Of a stretch of DNA of 43,827 nt, positions 1-8,547 are shown one piece after another (within the stretch, counting starts at the first letter, position 1; each line of letters begins with the position of its first letter). Made by a program: the position numbers and the translations under genes. The notes beneath the pieces were generated by a model. The model did no database searches and was not told the origin of the DNA. It saw only the letters and a list, made by a program, of their open reading frames with translations. This DNA is from Berkiella sp964502705 (GTDB taxonomy: Bacteria; Pseudomonadota; Gammaproteobacteria; Berkiellales; Berkiellaceae), in assembly GCA_964502705.1 (NCBI GenBank), contig CAZCXZ010000013.1, forward strand, positions 1 to 43,827, in the 5' to 3' direction.

Positions 1-1998
1 GATTATCAAGGCTTAAAAAAAGATCTCCACGCCTTAATGACCGACAGCCAAGACTGGTGGCCCGCTGACTTTGGCCATTATGGTGGTCTTTTTGTTCGTA
101 TGGCATGGCACAGCGCGGGCACTTATCGCATCGGCGATGGTCGTGGTGGTGCGGGTGCTGGTCAGCAACGCTTTGCGCCCCTTAACTCCTGGCCTGATAA
201 TGCTAACCTCGATAAAGCACGCCGACTGCTTTGGCCCATTAAACAAAAATATGGCCAGAAGATCTCTTGGGCTGATTTGATGATACTGACAGGTAATGTA
301 GCGCTCGAGTCAATGGGCTTTAAAACCTTTGGTTTTGGTGGTGGACGAGCGGACGTGTGGGAACCGGATGAAACCGTTTATTGGGGTAATGAAGATGTTT
401 GGCTTGAAGATAAACGCTATACAGGTGATCGTGAACTTGAAAACCCGCTTGCTGCAGTGCAGATGGGGTTAATTTATGTGAACCCTGAAGGCCCTGATGG
501 CAAACCTGATCCTCTGGCTGCTGCTAAAGATATTCGAGAAACGTTTGCCCGCATGGCTATGAATGATGAAGAGACCGTTGCTTTAATTGCAGGGGGTCAC
601 TCTTTTGGTAAAACACATGGCGCAGGCGATCCTAAGTTGGTTGGCCCTGAGCCTGAAGCCGCCCCAATTGAATCGCAAGGACTTGGCTGGTTAAGTCAGT
701 ATGGCTCAGGTATGGGTAAAGATGCTATCACGGGTGGTCCAGAAGTCACCTGGTCACAAACACCAACCAAGTGGAGCAACAACTTTTTTAAGAATCTGTT
801 TAGCTACGATTGGGAATTAACTAAAAGTCCAGCAGGCGCACATCAATGGCAAGCCAAAACCACCGACAAAACCATTCCTGATGCGTTTGACCCTTCTAAA
901 CATTATGTGCCAACCATGTTAACCACCGATTTGGCTTTAAAGTTTGATCCCGCTTACGAAAAAATCTCACGGCATTTTTATGAAAATCCTGATAAATTTG
1001 CCGATGCCTTTGCTAGAGCGTGGTTTAAACTGACACATCGTGATATGGGTCCCAAAGCGCGTTATTTAGGGCCTGAAGTGCCTCAAGAAGAGTTGATTTG
1101 GCAAGATCCCATTCCTAAAAGAGAATATAACTTGATTGATGCGAAAAGCATTGGCGATCTCAAAGCGCAAATTCTGTCGAGTGGGCTTTCGATTGCTGAG
1201 CTTACTTCAACGGCTTGGGCCAGTGCTTCCACGTTCCGTGGCTCAGACAAGCGGGGAGGGGCGAATGGAGGAAGAATCCGTCTTAGCCCACAAAAAAACT
1301 GGGAAGTGAATCAGCCGGCACAGCTTAGTAAAGTGCTAAAAGCGTTGGAAACCATTCAATCGGCATTCAATGCTAAAGCTAACAGTGGCCAGAAAGTATC
1401 ATTAGCGGATTTAATTGTACTAGGTGGCTGTGTTGCCATTGAAGAATCGGCTAAAAAAGCAGGTTTTGATGTTAACGTGCCATTTAAGCCAGGTCGTATG
1501 GATGCCACCCAAGAACAAACCGATGTGGCGTCGTTTGCTTATCTTGAGCCGGTCGCTGATGGATTTCGTAATTACATTAAGCCTAAGCAAAAGAAAAGTG
1601 CAGAGGTTCTTTTAATTGATAAAGCGCAACTTCTCAATTTAACCGCACCAGAATTAACCGCATTAATAGGTGGTATGCGGGTATTGGGTACCAATTATAA
1701 TCAATCTCAGCTTGGTTTATTTACGTCACGCAAAGAAGTGCTCACTAACGATTTCTTTGTGAATTTGTTAGACATGAATACACAATGGAAACCCACAGCG
1801 GATACTAATATTTTTGAAGGTTACGATCGCAAATCAGGAAAATTAAAATGGACTGGAACACGCGCTGATCTCATATTTGGATCGCATTCAGAGTTACGTG
1901 CTATTGCAGAAGTGTATGGCTCTAGTGATGGCCAAGAGAAATTGGTTAAAGACTTTGTTGCCGCATGGACAAAAGTCATGAATGCCGATCTTTATTAA
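1..1998 (+). CDS. katG: Catalase-peroxidase KatG (5' end cut by window)
   Basis: Bifunctional heme catalase/peroxidase that removes H2O2. The frame is open to base 1, so the N-terminus lies outside the window; an internal ATG at 37 is not the true start, because the 12 codons before it continue the family sequence (DYQGLKKDLHAL). Counting from that ATG, the distal heme-pocket residues are R21, W24 and H25 (RMAWHSAGTYR). The Met-Tyr-Trp cofactor is complete: W24, Y147 (MGLIYVNPEGP) and M173 (RMAMNDEE). The proximal heme ligand is H188 (GGHSFGKTHG). The second, degenerate peroxidase domain follows to the C-terminus, and length and order match full-size KatG. All catalytic residues are intact, so it is probably active. 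No other gene shares its strand downstream within 3 kb; a 9-bp hairpin lies 67 bp after the stop. Confidence 0.97.
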   Translation, partial: DYQGLKKDLHALMTDSQDWWPADFGHYGGLFVRMAWHSAGTYRIGDGRGGAGAGQQRFAPLNSWPDNANLDKARRLLWPIKQKYGQKISWADLMILTGNVALESMGFKTFGFGGGRADVWEPDETVYWGNEDVWLEDKRYTGDRELENPLAAVQMGLIYVNPEGPDGKPDPLAAAKDIRETFARMAMNDEETVALIAGGHSFGKTHGAGDPKLVGPEPEAAPIESQGLGWLSQYGSGMGKDAITGGPEVTWSQTPTKWSNNFFKNLFSYDWELTKSPAGAHQWQAKTTDKTIPDAFDPSKHYVPTMLTTDLALKFDPAYEKISRHFYENPDKFADAFARAWFKLTHRDMGPKARYLGPEVPQEELIWQDPIPKREYNLIDAKSIGDLKAQILSSGLSIAELTSTAWASASTFRGSDKRGGANGGRIRLSPQKNWEVNQPAQLSKVLKALETIQSAFNAKANSGQKVSLADLIVLGGCVAIEESAKKAGFDVNVPFKPGRMDATQEQTDVASFAYLEPVADGFRNYIKPKQKKSAEVLLIDKAQLLNLTAPELTALIGGMRVLGTNYNQSQLGLFTSRKEVLTNDFFVNLLDMNTQWKPTADTNIFEGYDRKSGKLKWTGTRADLIFGSHSELRAIAEVYGSSDGQEKLVKDFVAAWTKVMNADLY

Positions 1999-2064
1999 AA
2001 AATGAAAAGCGACAGATAACTCTTGATTCAAGCTTAATATTGATTGTAATTGCATCAATTTAGT

Positions 2065-2099
2065 CAACAAAAGGTTACATTTAATCAAATCTTTTGTTG
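2065..2099. repeat. Inverted repeat downstream of katG, related to one at 11540
   Basis: CAACAAAAG (2065-2073) and CTTTTGTTG (2091-2099) form a perfect 9-bp stem with a 17-nt loop. It could terminate katG, or the convergent gene at 2156, although there is no clear U-tract. The left arm with its flank (TCAACAAAAGGTT) recurs inside the longer hairpin at 11540-11580, which points to a small dispersed palindromic repeat rather than an isolated terminator. Confidence 0.5.
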
Positions 2100-2155
2100 T
2101 CTAGTTGATACGGATATCCTATTTTTCTTCAAGTGTTTTTAGAGAACTTACTTGC

Positions 2156-3439
2156 TTATCTTCTCTTTACTATTTTATTTATCGATGTTGATAATTCCAA
2201 ATTAACATCATTAATTTCTTTTGTCTGAATTCTATGAGGATATTGATAGAGGATGTTCGGTTTTAGATTATCTTCAGTATGAATAGTAAGGCATGGCTTA
2301 TTGGCATTTGCTAAAGGTTGCGGTTTATTAGTAACTATACCACCGACCATAAGACCCATTAAACAACTCAAAAGAATTGCAGGTAGTAATGCCCATTGAA
2401 ATAAAGTGATCAGTGAAAACGTAATTAAGATAATTGTCGCGCTAGCGGCTAACGAGGTGTTTCGATAATCAAATGACGCTGAATTATTTTTGACCTCTGC
2501 TACTATTTTGGGATAAAGGATTGCTTGAGTTAAATCAAGCGTCTTTTTCTCAGTTAATTCACGTAATTGTGTAGAAGAGGGATTGTGACCATTAAGACCG
2601 AGGCCGTTGCGGTATAAATTATAAAGCGTCCAGTCTCTACAGGTTAAGCCTTCTTGTTTTGGGCAATCTCTTTCTATAAATCTACACTGATGAATTTTTA
2701 TAAATGTAGCAAATGTTTCACGCACTTTTTCAACATAACTTCGTGTTTGTAATGTCTCGTAATGCTCCAGGGTAATTTCATTTACTTTTAATGGCAAACT
2801 ATGAGAATCCGTAATATTAATATTCGTTTGTTTTCTTAAAAACGAAACTGCCTCATCAAATTTATTTCGGGTTAAACGAAAAGTCCATGGAGCGACCTCG
2901 GTTACTTTTCCATGAAAATATTTATGGTTCTGAACAAATTCTCGATCTGACTTTTCTTGAGATTTAGCTACAGCTTTCGTTAAATTAGGATTCGTTTTAT
3001 TATCGTGATAAAACTTTTCATATAAGCTTTTATATTTGTCGTTATCAATGCCTCTAAAACTGACCATAAGTGCTGTGGAATGTCCAGGATGCCCTATCAT
3101 TAAAGCAATCTTAAAATTATTTGTGGGTAAAGATGGATATTCATTAGCAATAAGAAAAGCGATAATATGGAAAAAATAATCGTTCAATTGATAACGTCGT
3201 TTGCCCCCATCCGGACAACTTTCGTAATCTTGGGGAGTGAGTAGTAATTCGTTATTAGGTGTTCTTATAAGGGACTCAGGTGGACTATTGTAATTAATGT
3301 TACCAAGATTCCAATGCCTATCCTCAAGCGGATTTCCGTTAACAAATTCTACCTTTTGATTAATCAAATAGGCCTTATTGTATAGAGGTACTATTTTCAT
3401 ACTATCGAAATTTGTAGACATGCAATTGATGTTAGGCAT
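2156..3439 (-). CDS. Unknown effector-like protein with His and Cys motifs and C-terminal membrane hairpin
   Basis: I do not recognise a named family for this 427-residue protein. The soluble part (about 1-320) contains GHPGHSTALMVSF near 113-125 and TCRDWTLYNLYRNGLGLNG near 266-284. A His motif before a Cys motif followed by aromatic and Leu residues resembles the layout of permuted papain-like hydrolases (LRAT, NlpC/P60-related), but that is inference. Residues about 328-368 hold two closely spaced hydrophobic segments, then a 60-residue hydrophilic tail ending in KRR. AAGG lies 8 nt upstream of the ATG, which supports this start. The Cys motif is repeated in decayed form next to the neighbouring nuclease gene (3750-3798). 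Probably a membrane-inserted, secreted effector. Confidence 0.6.
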   Translation of the reverse strand: MPNINCMSTNFDSMKIVPLYNKAYLINQKVEFVNGNPLEDRHWNLGNINYNSPPESLIRTPNNELLLTPQDYESCPDGGKRRYQLNDYFFHIIAFLIANEYPSLPTNNFKIALMIGHPGHSTALMVSFRGIDNDKYKSLYEKFYHDNKTNPNLTKAVAKSQEKSDREFVQNHKYFHGKVTEVAPWTFRLTRNKFDEAVSFLRKQTNINITDSHSLPLKVNEITLEHYETLQTRSYVEKVRETFATFIKIHQCRFIERDCPKQEGLTCRDWTLYNLYRNGLGLNGHNPSSTQLRELTEKKTLDLTQAILYPKIVAEVKNNSASFDYRNTSLAASATIILITFSLITLFQWALLPAILLSCLMGLMVGGIVTNKPQPLANANKPCLTIHTEDNLKPNILYQYPHRIQTKEINDVNLELSTSINKIVKRR

Positions 3440-3749
3440 TGTTTTACCTTAGTTTTAACGCTATCGCTGACCAGTAAACAAAAGCTATCTGACATACATA
3501 ATATGCAATGAGCTCAAATATGGTAGAGAGGGCCCATTACAGGCGCCTAGATAGTAACAATACCAACTTTTTTAGTCAAAAATAGAGGGGAAGCGGTGAG
3601 GTAAGTATAACGCTCAGAATGTTACCATAAGCTATTGGTGCAGCATTAAGGGTGGAAAAGACCACTGGCAGGGAAGTTGTCGCTTTATTAGAAAAATAAC
3701 CAGTAGGCCAATTTACGTGTATATCGTTATTGCGTAAAAGTGGGTAAGC
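3440..3749. other. Intergenic, no gene seen
   Basis: About 310 bases between two minus-strand genes, with no open frame of useful length and no recognised promoter or RNA. It may be the rest of the decayed gene whose recognisable fragment lies at 3750-3798. Confidence 0.4.
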
Positions 3750-3798
3750 CCTGCCAGACCAAGACCATTTCGGTATAAATGATAAAGCGACTAGTACA
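3750..3798 (-). pseudogene. Decayed fragment of the family encoded at 2156-3439
   Basis: Read on the minus strand, this stretch encodes SLYHLYRNGLGLAG, which matches TLYNLYRNGLGLNG of the 427-residue protein. The DNA also aligns with about 2592-2641 of that gene apart from a 4-base deletion after the Cys codon. It begins just beyond the stop codon of the EEP nuclease gene, in another frame. Either the nuclease once continued into this module, or it inserted into or recombined with a second copy of the first gene. Too short and frameshifted to be expressed as such. Confidence 0.6.
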
Positions 3799-3800
3799 TA

Positions 3801-4871
3801 TTATCCGCTTGTGGTCAATTGCCGCCTTCGTTCATAGTCTACTTTTATACCTTCACTACTTGATAGGGAAGAAGTACTTAATTTGTAGCGATTAAAAGAA
3901 GACAGCTTCAATTTATGCATAGATTGTCTGCGATTTTCGGGCAACTCATCATAAACTTTTTCCACTTCATGTAGATCATTGAAGAAATAACATGAATGAC
4001 TGGATACATTTATTTGTCCTTTATAACGTTCTTTTGACACGAAAAAACTATCAATGGTGTTCGGTGTCCCTGAACGATACATCGTTGATACATAGCCTCT
4101 TTCGTCTTTGCTTAAGGCAGTTGCAAGCCCAGCAGGCCCGATGGCACACTTCAATTGTTCACGAGGATGATTACAATCTCCACCCGCGATTGCTAACACG
4201 TGATTATCCGAATTTTCTGAATGCATAGAAAGGATATCTGATATTTCTTGTGAAAGCATCGATTCATCCCGAGCATAGTCTAAGTGCATATTTGTAAGCG
4301 CCACCATCCTATTGGTTGGGATATGCTCAAAGAGGACTTCAAACGCAGTATTTTTGTTATTTCTGCTGTCTTTGATATGAAAATTGCAGTGCCATGGATT
4401 TAAAGTTTGATTGTTGTAAAGCGTTACTAAGGGCTTGCAATTGTCATTTGGTAGCGTTTTCTCATAATTCCATCCTCTTTCGTTCAATGCTGCAAAAAAG
4501 TTTTCAACGATCTGATTTTGTCTCGTTACAAATTCCGAACTAAGAGATTTAGCAAAAATATCAACTTCTTGTAAAAATAAAAAATCAATTGGCGTGTTAT
4601 TTTCAATAGCATTATCAATTAAATTAAGGTATTGATTAAGCTGAGTCTCTTTCCTTGCAAGATAGCAATCATCATTTTCCATTATATCAAATGGATTATT
4701 GCTAAAAGATTGACCGGGAATCGGGCAATGTGCACCATCATAACACTTATCGAGCATGTTATGGGTTAAACCATAGAGTTGAATCGAAGAATACTTATCC
4801 TCGACCTTAATACCTTGAATAGCATGATCAGATCCAAACAGACCTAATGCTTTTAAATCTTTGTCTGTCAT
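3801..4871 (-). CDS. Endonuclease/exonuclease/phosphatase (EEP) family protein
   Basis: A 356-residue protein with the EEP (DNase I-like) metal-dependent phosphodiesterase signature. LFLQEVD near 99-105 supplies the metal-binding Glu. TNMHLDYAR near 193-201 matches the usual N-T/M-H-L strand. GGDCNH near 231-236 is equivalent to GDFN, and NTIDSFFVS near 271-279 to the I-D-y-i-f strand. The final S-D-H motif is not obvious; FNDLHEVEK near 297-305 is the best candidate, so the last catalytic His may be in a variant context. Substrate cannot be told: this fold includes nucleases, sphingomyelinases and inositol phosphatases, several used by intracellular bacteria. There is no signal peptide, so any export would be by a type IV or similar system. 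A frameshifted piece of an unrelated module follows directly after the stop. Confidence 0.78.
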   Translation of the reverse strand: MTDKDLKALGLFGSDHAIQGIKVEDKYSSIQLYGLTHNMLDKCYDGAHCPIPGQSFSNNPFDIMENDDCYLARKETQLNQYLNLIDNAIENNTPIDFLFLQEVDIFAKSLSSEFVTRQNQIVENFFAALNERGWNYEKTLPNDNCKPLVTLYNNQTLNPWHCNFHIKDSRNNKNTAFEVLFEHIPTNRMVALTNMHLDYARDESMLSQEISDILSMHSENSDNHVLAIAGGDCNHPREQLKCAIGPAGLATALSKDERGYVSTMYRSGTPNTIDSFFVSKERYKGQINVSSHSCYFFNDLHEVEKVYDELPENRRQSMHKLKLSSFNRYKLSTSSLSSSEGIKVDYERRRQLTTSG

Positions 4872-5214
4872 TTCCCTGATAATACCTATTAGATGTGGAC
4901 TTAAAAATGAATTCTACTATACAAGAAAGCTATCTTGCCTTTATAGGCTTTAGTGATGAACAGTGTCTCTTAACCGACAAATTGTAAGGGCCCAGTAAGC
5001 TGCCGACAAGATCAGGCTTTTCACTTCATGGCTTAAATTGAAAGCGGGCAGGTATACCTGTATAGACCTCATTCGTTTGTTCAATCGGGTTAATCATGCC
5101 GTTGATAGAATAGGGGCGAAACCCTAAATTTTCCTGACATTACTTTGTCGCTCAACTTTCTTAATATATCTTTATAAAACATTGGCTGCAAGATACAGGC
5201 ACCTTTGAGGACAT
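4872..5214. other. Divergent intergenic region
   Basis: About 340 bases between the minus-strand nuclease and the plus-strand ankyrin-like gene, so it should hold promoters for both. A 26-codon frame (4907-4987) is too short to support. A palindromic AGGTATACCT near 5050 resembles the stem of the terminator at 9655-9674 and may be a decayed terminator. Nothing else is seen. Confidence 0.4.
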
Positions 5215-5217
5215 ATG

Positions 5218-6195
5218 ATGAACCCAATTTTTGATCATTTAATTCATGCCGTTGAAACGAATGATTTGCCGAAATGGCAAAGCCATTATCAAATGCTTTC
5301 TATTGAAGAAAAAGAACAAATCGTTCAACAGGATAATTATCACTTATTCCATTTGGCTGCTTCCAAGGGTCAATTTGAGATATTCGAAGATACGATCAGT
5401 GCTATCCTTAATAATATAGATGAATCTTATATAATTGATCGGCTCAACGATGCATTTTCTGCTAGGGCAGGTGAAGGATTAAGAAATGCGTTAAAATATC
5501 GACATGCTGAAATCGTTAAAGAATTTCTAATAGGTTCATTAGAAGAAAGTTTGTATACCGAAAGTCTAAGTATCATTTTAGAAGAATCGAATTTTATAGA
5601 ATATATTTGCACACTCTCTTTGAAGGGATCTCTTCCTGATTTGCTTAAATTAGCATGTTTAACCAATCTTAAAGCCGTTGAATTGGTGCTAAGCATTGTA
5701 TCTTTAGAAGAAATATTGCAGCTGTTGGAAATACAGATAAAGCGCTCAGTAGAAGAGAGTAACAATATACCTTTAGTTGTTTTAGCTTGGCTAGCGTTAT
5801 TTGTTAATGCAACAAGGATCGATGATGCTCAGATTATCCAATACTTATGGCAAAAAGTACCTGTTAACGCTCAGAAAACGATTATATATGGCGTTTTTCC
5901 TGAGTGTTTTATTCATGCAGCAAAAAATGGCTCATTTAAAGCATTGCTGAGTATGTCTGCATTGCTAACGCATGAAGAGCTTCATTTTTGCCTGAAGTAT
6001 GAAGATTATAATACCTTTGTTTATTCAGCTGATCGAGGCAATCTGGAAATGCTGAAATGGGTTTGGAATAATCTGGCGAATTCTGAAAAACCATTGGCGC
6101 TTAGTGCAAGCGGTTTTGCTGCTTTTAAACTCGCAAAACAAAACAATCACCAAGACATAATTGCTTTTCTAATGTTAGGAGGGTGTAATGTCTGA
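5218..6195 (+). CDS. Ankyrin-like repeat protein
   Basis: A helical solenoid of about 325 residues with degenerate ankyrin-type units. The clearest are YHLFHLAASKGQFEIFEDTI near the N-terminus and VYSADRGNLEMLKWVW plus FAAFKLAKQNNHQDIIAFLM at the C-terminus; the middle units have diverged beyond consensus. Two adjacent ATGs occur at 5215 and 5218. GAGG at 5207-5210 is better spaced (7 nt) for the second, so 5218 is chosen. No signal peptide. The stop overlaps the next gene by 8 nt, giving a two-gene translationally coupled operon with a membrane protein. Likely a protein-interaction module, possibly exported to the host; no catalytic domain is seen. Confidence 0.7.
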   Translation: MNPIFDHLIHAVETNDLPKWQSHYQMLSIEEKEQIVQQDNYHLFHLAASKGQFEIFEDTISAILNNIDESYIIDRLNDAFSARAGEGLRNALKYRHAEIVKEFLIGSLEESLYTESLSIILEESNFIEYICTLSLKGSLPDLLKLACLTNLKAVELVLSIVSLEEILQLLEIQIKRSVEESNNIPLVVLAWLALFVNATRIDDAQIIQYLWQKVPVNAQKTIIYGVFPECFIHAAKNGSFKALLSMSALLTHEELHFCLKYEDYNTFVYSADRGNLEMLKWVWNNLANSEKPLALSASGFAAFKLAKQNNHQDIIAFLMLGGCNV

Positions 6196-6739
6196 TAAAA
6201 TACATTTTATATCGAGTGTATATAAAAATAGAATAACAGGTGAATTTGAATATTATCCTTGGGGATATGGTCAAGGTTATATTGTTAAATCATTCAGACT
6301 GTTACGGAACATAATACGTTGTCAGAATGATTTTACAGATGCAGTGGGTGCAACAATAATCGCATTTGTACTGTTCGGCTTTATCTTTGGTGCTTTCTTA
6401 CCATATCTTGGTAATACTTCTGTATTCATCATTGCGCTATGCTTGGTAACAGTCAATTTGCTGCGGCATCGCAACAGAGTTAATGTATTAATCAGAGGTG
6501 TAGATAAAGCAAAAAAGCCGCTTTTATATGTTGAATATTATGGAATTCATCATAGCAACAATATAAAGGGTAATATTGTCGGTGGTTTGATGGGAGCACT
6601 TTTGTTTATTGTGTTTGCTCTTACATTTTCATCTGAATGGCCATCGGTTCTTGTTTGGCTAACAATAGGCTTTGGTTCAATGGGCGTATTTTTAGCGTTA
6701 ATTCAGCTATATGCTCACTGTAAGCTTAAGCTGCCTTAA
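6188..6739 (+). CDS. Small multi-pass membrane protein, unknown
   Basis: 183 residues with four predicted membrane segments in two pairs, at about 55-75, 78-95, 133-150 and 155-178. They are separated by a basic loop containing RHRNRVNVLIRGVDKAKK. I recognise no family. AGGAGGG lies just upstream of the ATG and inside the end of the preceding ankyrin-like gene, with an 8-nt overlap, so the two are probably made together and may form a complex. Convergent with the hipB-like gene downstream. Confidence 0.65.
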   Translation: MSDKIHFISSVYKNRITGEFEYYPWGYGQGYIVKSFRLLRNIIRCQNDFTDAVGATIIAFVLFGFIFGAFLPYLGNTSVFIIALCLVTVNLLRHRNRVNVLIRGVDKAKKPLLYVEYYGIHHSNNIKGNIVGGLMGALLFIVFALTFSSEWPSVLVWLTIGFGSMGVFLALIQLYAHCKLKLP

Positions 6740-6791
6740 GTGAGTCATTATTTAATTAAATACATTGCCCGATTGCCTTTTTTGCAAAAAA

Positions 6792-7061
6792 TTATGAATG
6801 TCTAAAACCAAGGTTTAGCCTGAAGGGATGACCAATTTTTTCAAGTGTTTTTAAAGTTGGATTACCAACGCCACGTTCAAGATCGATAATAATTCTTGGT
6901 GCTACACCAATCAGATTTGCAAACTCAGGTTGTGTCATGTTAAGTATTTTACGCATAGCACGGACAGTATCTTGTAAAGACAATTTACCAGCTTCCACGT
7001 CAGCATAAAACTGGATCCGTGGATCTTCTACATGGTTACTATGCTTTTTAATTTTGCTCAT
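6792..7061 (-). CDS. hipB: HipB-like XRE-family antitoxin/repressor
   Basis: 89 residues with one helix-turn-helix of the XRE/Cro type. VRAMRKILNMTQPEFANLIG and VAPRIIIDLERGVGNPTLKT cover the two core helices and the conserved downstream helix, within residues 34-75. In HipBA-type modules this protein binds the promoter palindrome and neutralises the HipA kinase. Its ATG overlaps the last base of the hipA stop (TAATG), so the two are co-translated. Gene order is kinase first, the reverse of E. coli hipBA. Its likely operators are the repeats at 8369-8383 and 8412-8426. Its 3' end converges on the membrane-protein gene. Confidence 0.85.
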   Translation of the reverse strand: MSKIKKHSNHVEDPRIQFYADVEAGKLSLQDTVRAMRKILNMTQPEFANLIGVAPRIIIDLERGVGNPTLKTLEKIGHPFRLNLGFRHS

Positions 7062-8365
7062 TATTTTTGATATTTACCAATTGCTTTTAATTTTTTATCA
7101 ATGTTAATAATGCGTTTTTCAAGTCTTGCGATAAGTTCACTATCAACATTTGCCTCTTGCATATGCGTAGGAAGGTTTTCAATGCTAAATGAAAATTCAT
7201 AAAGTTTTTGACCTAACCATTGTTCTGAAATGTCCTGCGATTTAAAAAGTATTGCTAGCTCTTTAATAATAGCTTCCCAATTAGGATCCCCACCGTTATC
7301 ATGTTTAGCCCAGCGACAGGTGCGTGCAATACCTTGATTGTCTAAAATCATCGGAGCAAGATCATAAATAGGCGTTAATTCAATTCTTCCGTCAGTAAAT
7401 TTCCGTATTGCGGTATTTCTACCATGATTGTCAGTATTGCCTAATGCTAAATTGACGATGTCGCGGTATAAAAATTCAATTAATTCCGCCTTGGGATTTG
7501 TTACATGTTGCACAATTGCTTGCGCTAAATCCTGCATAGGGATTGCATTACCAAAATCTGCAATGCCGGCCAAAGATGTTAAACTTTCTTGTCCATAGCG
7601 GATAACGCGTCCATTAGCAATTTTACGATCAAAACGGGGAATAAAAAGCGCATTATTTAGAAAAACAGGAAGAGTATGAACTCTAAGTCCAAGCGCTTTA
7701 GCGACTTTGTAATAAGCAAATTCATTACGTAAAACGGCATAGTCGGATGGTAAATGACCACGTGGAAATTTAACTATCCAATGTTTCTTAGCAAGTGTAT
7801 CGGGGAGTGCACCATCTGCGTGCCATCGATCGTTTTGATCTTGAGTGAGTAAAAATTTAGGCGCATCACCTTGTGCACCACTTGAGCCTGCGACTGGGGC
7901 ACCATGACCATAGGCATATTCAATGAAATGTTCTGCTCGCTCGATAATTTCAGCTTGCGTAAATCCTGGGTGTGATGATGTTTTTTCAATCTTTTCGCTT
8001 GCTTCTCTAATTCGCAGATTACCGATAGGATTGCCTGCACCAAATAGCAAAAGCGGCCAATCCGAGTTTGGCCCGCGGTCTGGCACATTCATTTGATTTA
8101 GAATAGCTCGGCGCCCAGCGCCTGATGGCAGCAAATCAAGGAGGAAGGGGGGCCAGGTTGTTAAACTAGTAAAGTCAAAATTGACTGGATTGCAGCAAGA
8201 TAAGGCCGTGTTATCAATTTTATCTAGGTTTTCTGCAGCATATTGGATGTTATAGACGAGCTTTCCAGCACCCTTATAACCTTTATCTATTTGATCGTCA
8301 GACACAGAAAACGTGGCAGCTAAGTGCCATTTGTCATCATGGAAAATTTCAATATCACATTTCAT
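7061..8365 (-). CDS. hipA: HipA-like Ser/Thr kinase toxin
   Basis: 434 residues, the full HipA length, with an N-terminal HipA_N-like part and a C-terminal kinase domain. Motifs seen: a Gly/Ser-rich loop SSGAQGDAPK near 158-168, the nucleotide-binding Lys in WIVKFPR near 201-207, the catalytic NTDNHGRN near 310-317, and the metal-binding Asp in YDLAP near 335-339. HipA kinases phosphorylate aminoacyl-tRNA synthetases such as GltX and cause growth arrest or persistence; the target here is unknown. All catalytic residues are present, so it is probably functional. First gene of a two-gene operon with hipB, starting next to a pair of repeated AT-rich palindromes that probably autoregulate it. Confidence 0.92.
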   Translation of the reverse strand: MKCDIEIFHDDKWHLAATFSVSDDQIDKGYKGAGKLVYNIQYAAENLDKIDNTALSCCNPVNFDFTSLTTWPPFLLDLLPSGAGRRAILNQMNVPDRGPNSDWPLLLFGAGNPIGNLRIREASEKIEKTSSHPGFTQAEIIERAEHFIEYAYGHGAPVAGSSGAQGDAPKFLLTQDQNDRWHADGALPDTLAKKHWIVKFPRGHLPSDYAVLRNEFAYYKVAKALGLRVHTLPVFLNNALFIPRFDRKIANGRVIRYGQESLTSLAGIADFGNAIPMQDLAQAIVQHVTNPKAELIEFLYRDIVNLALGNTDNHGRNTAIRKFTDGRIELTPIYDLAPMILDNQGIARTCRWAKHDNGGDPNWEAIIKELAILFKSQDISEQWLGQKLYEFSFSIENLPTHMQEANVDSELIARLEKRIINIDKKLKAIGKYQK

Positions 8366-8366
8366 G

Positions 8367-8430
8367 TTATTATAATAGCAATTAAATGGCGTATAATCAA
8401 GTTAAATTGTCATTATAATAGCAATTTACT
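8367..8430 (-). promoter_or_regulatory. hipAB promoter/operator region with two repeated sites
   Basis: ATTATAATAGCAATT occurs twice in direct orientation, at 8369-8383 and 8412-8426 (43 bp apart). The distal copy sits in a near-perfect 24-bp palindrome, with arms AAATTG and CAATTT around the self-complementary core ATTATAAT. The core reads as a TATAAT -10 box on either strand. The arrangement fits HipB operators overlapping the promoter of the hipAB operon, with the start codon 4 bases from the proximal site. Confidence 0.65.
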
Positions 8431-8547
8431 TGGGTGCCAGCAGCAAAGGTAGCGATTTAGGTATAGTCTGGCTGCATTCTCGCGACTGTGTGCTTACACG
8501 TATACCATAAAACAGAAGAAAGGGGCGACTCTGAGGAATCTTGTTAA

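Noticed and set aside
4907..4987. 26-codon frame MNSTIQESYLAFIGFSDEQC...
   Set aside because: Too short, no Shine-Dalgarno, no neighbour supporting it.
8366..8430. ATTATAATAGCAATT repeats as a possible CRISPR or insertion-sequence end
   Set aside because: Only two copies, palindromic and placed at the hipA start, so they are better explained as operators.
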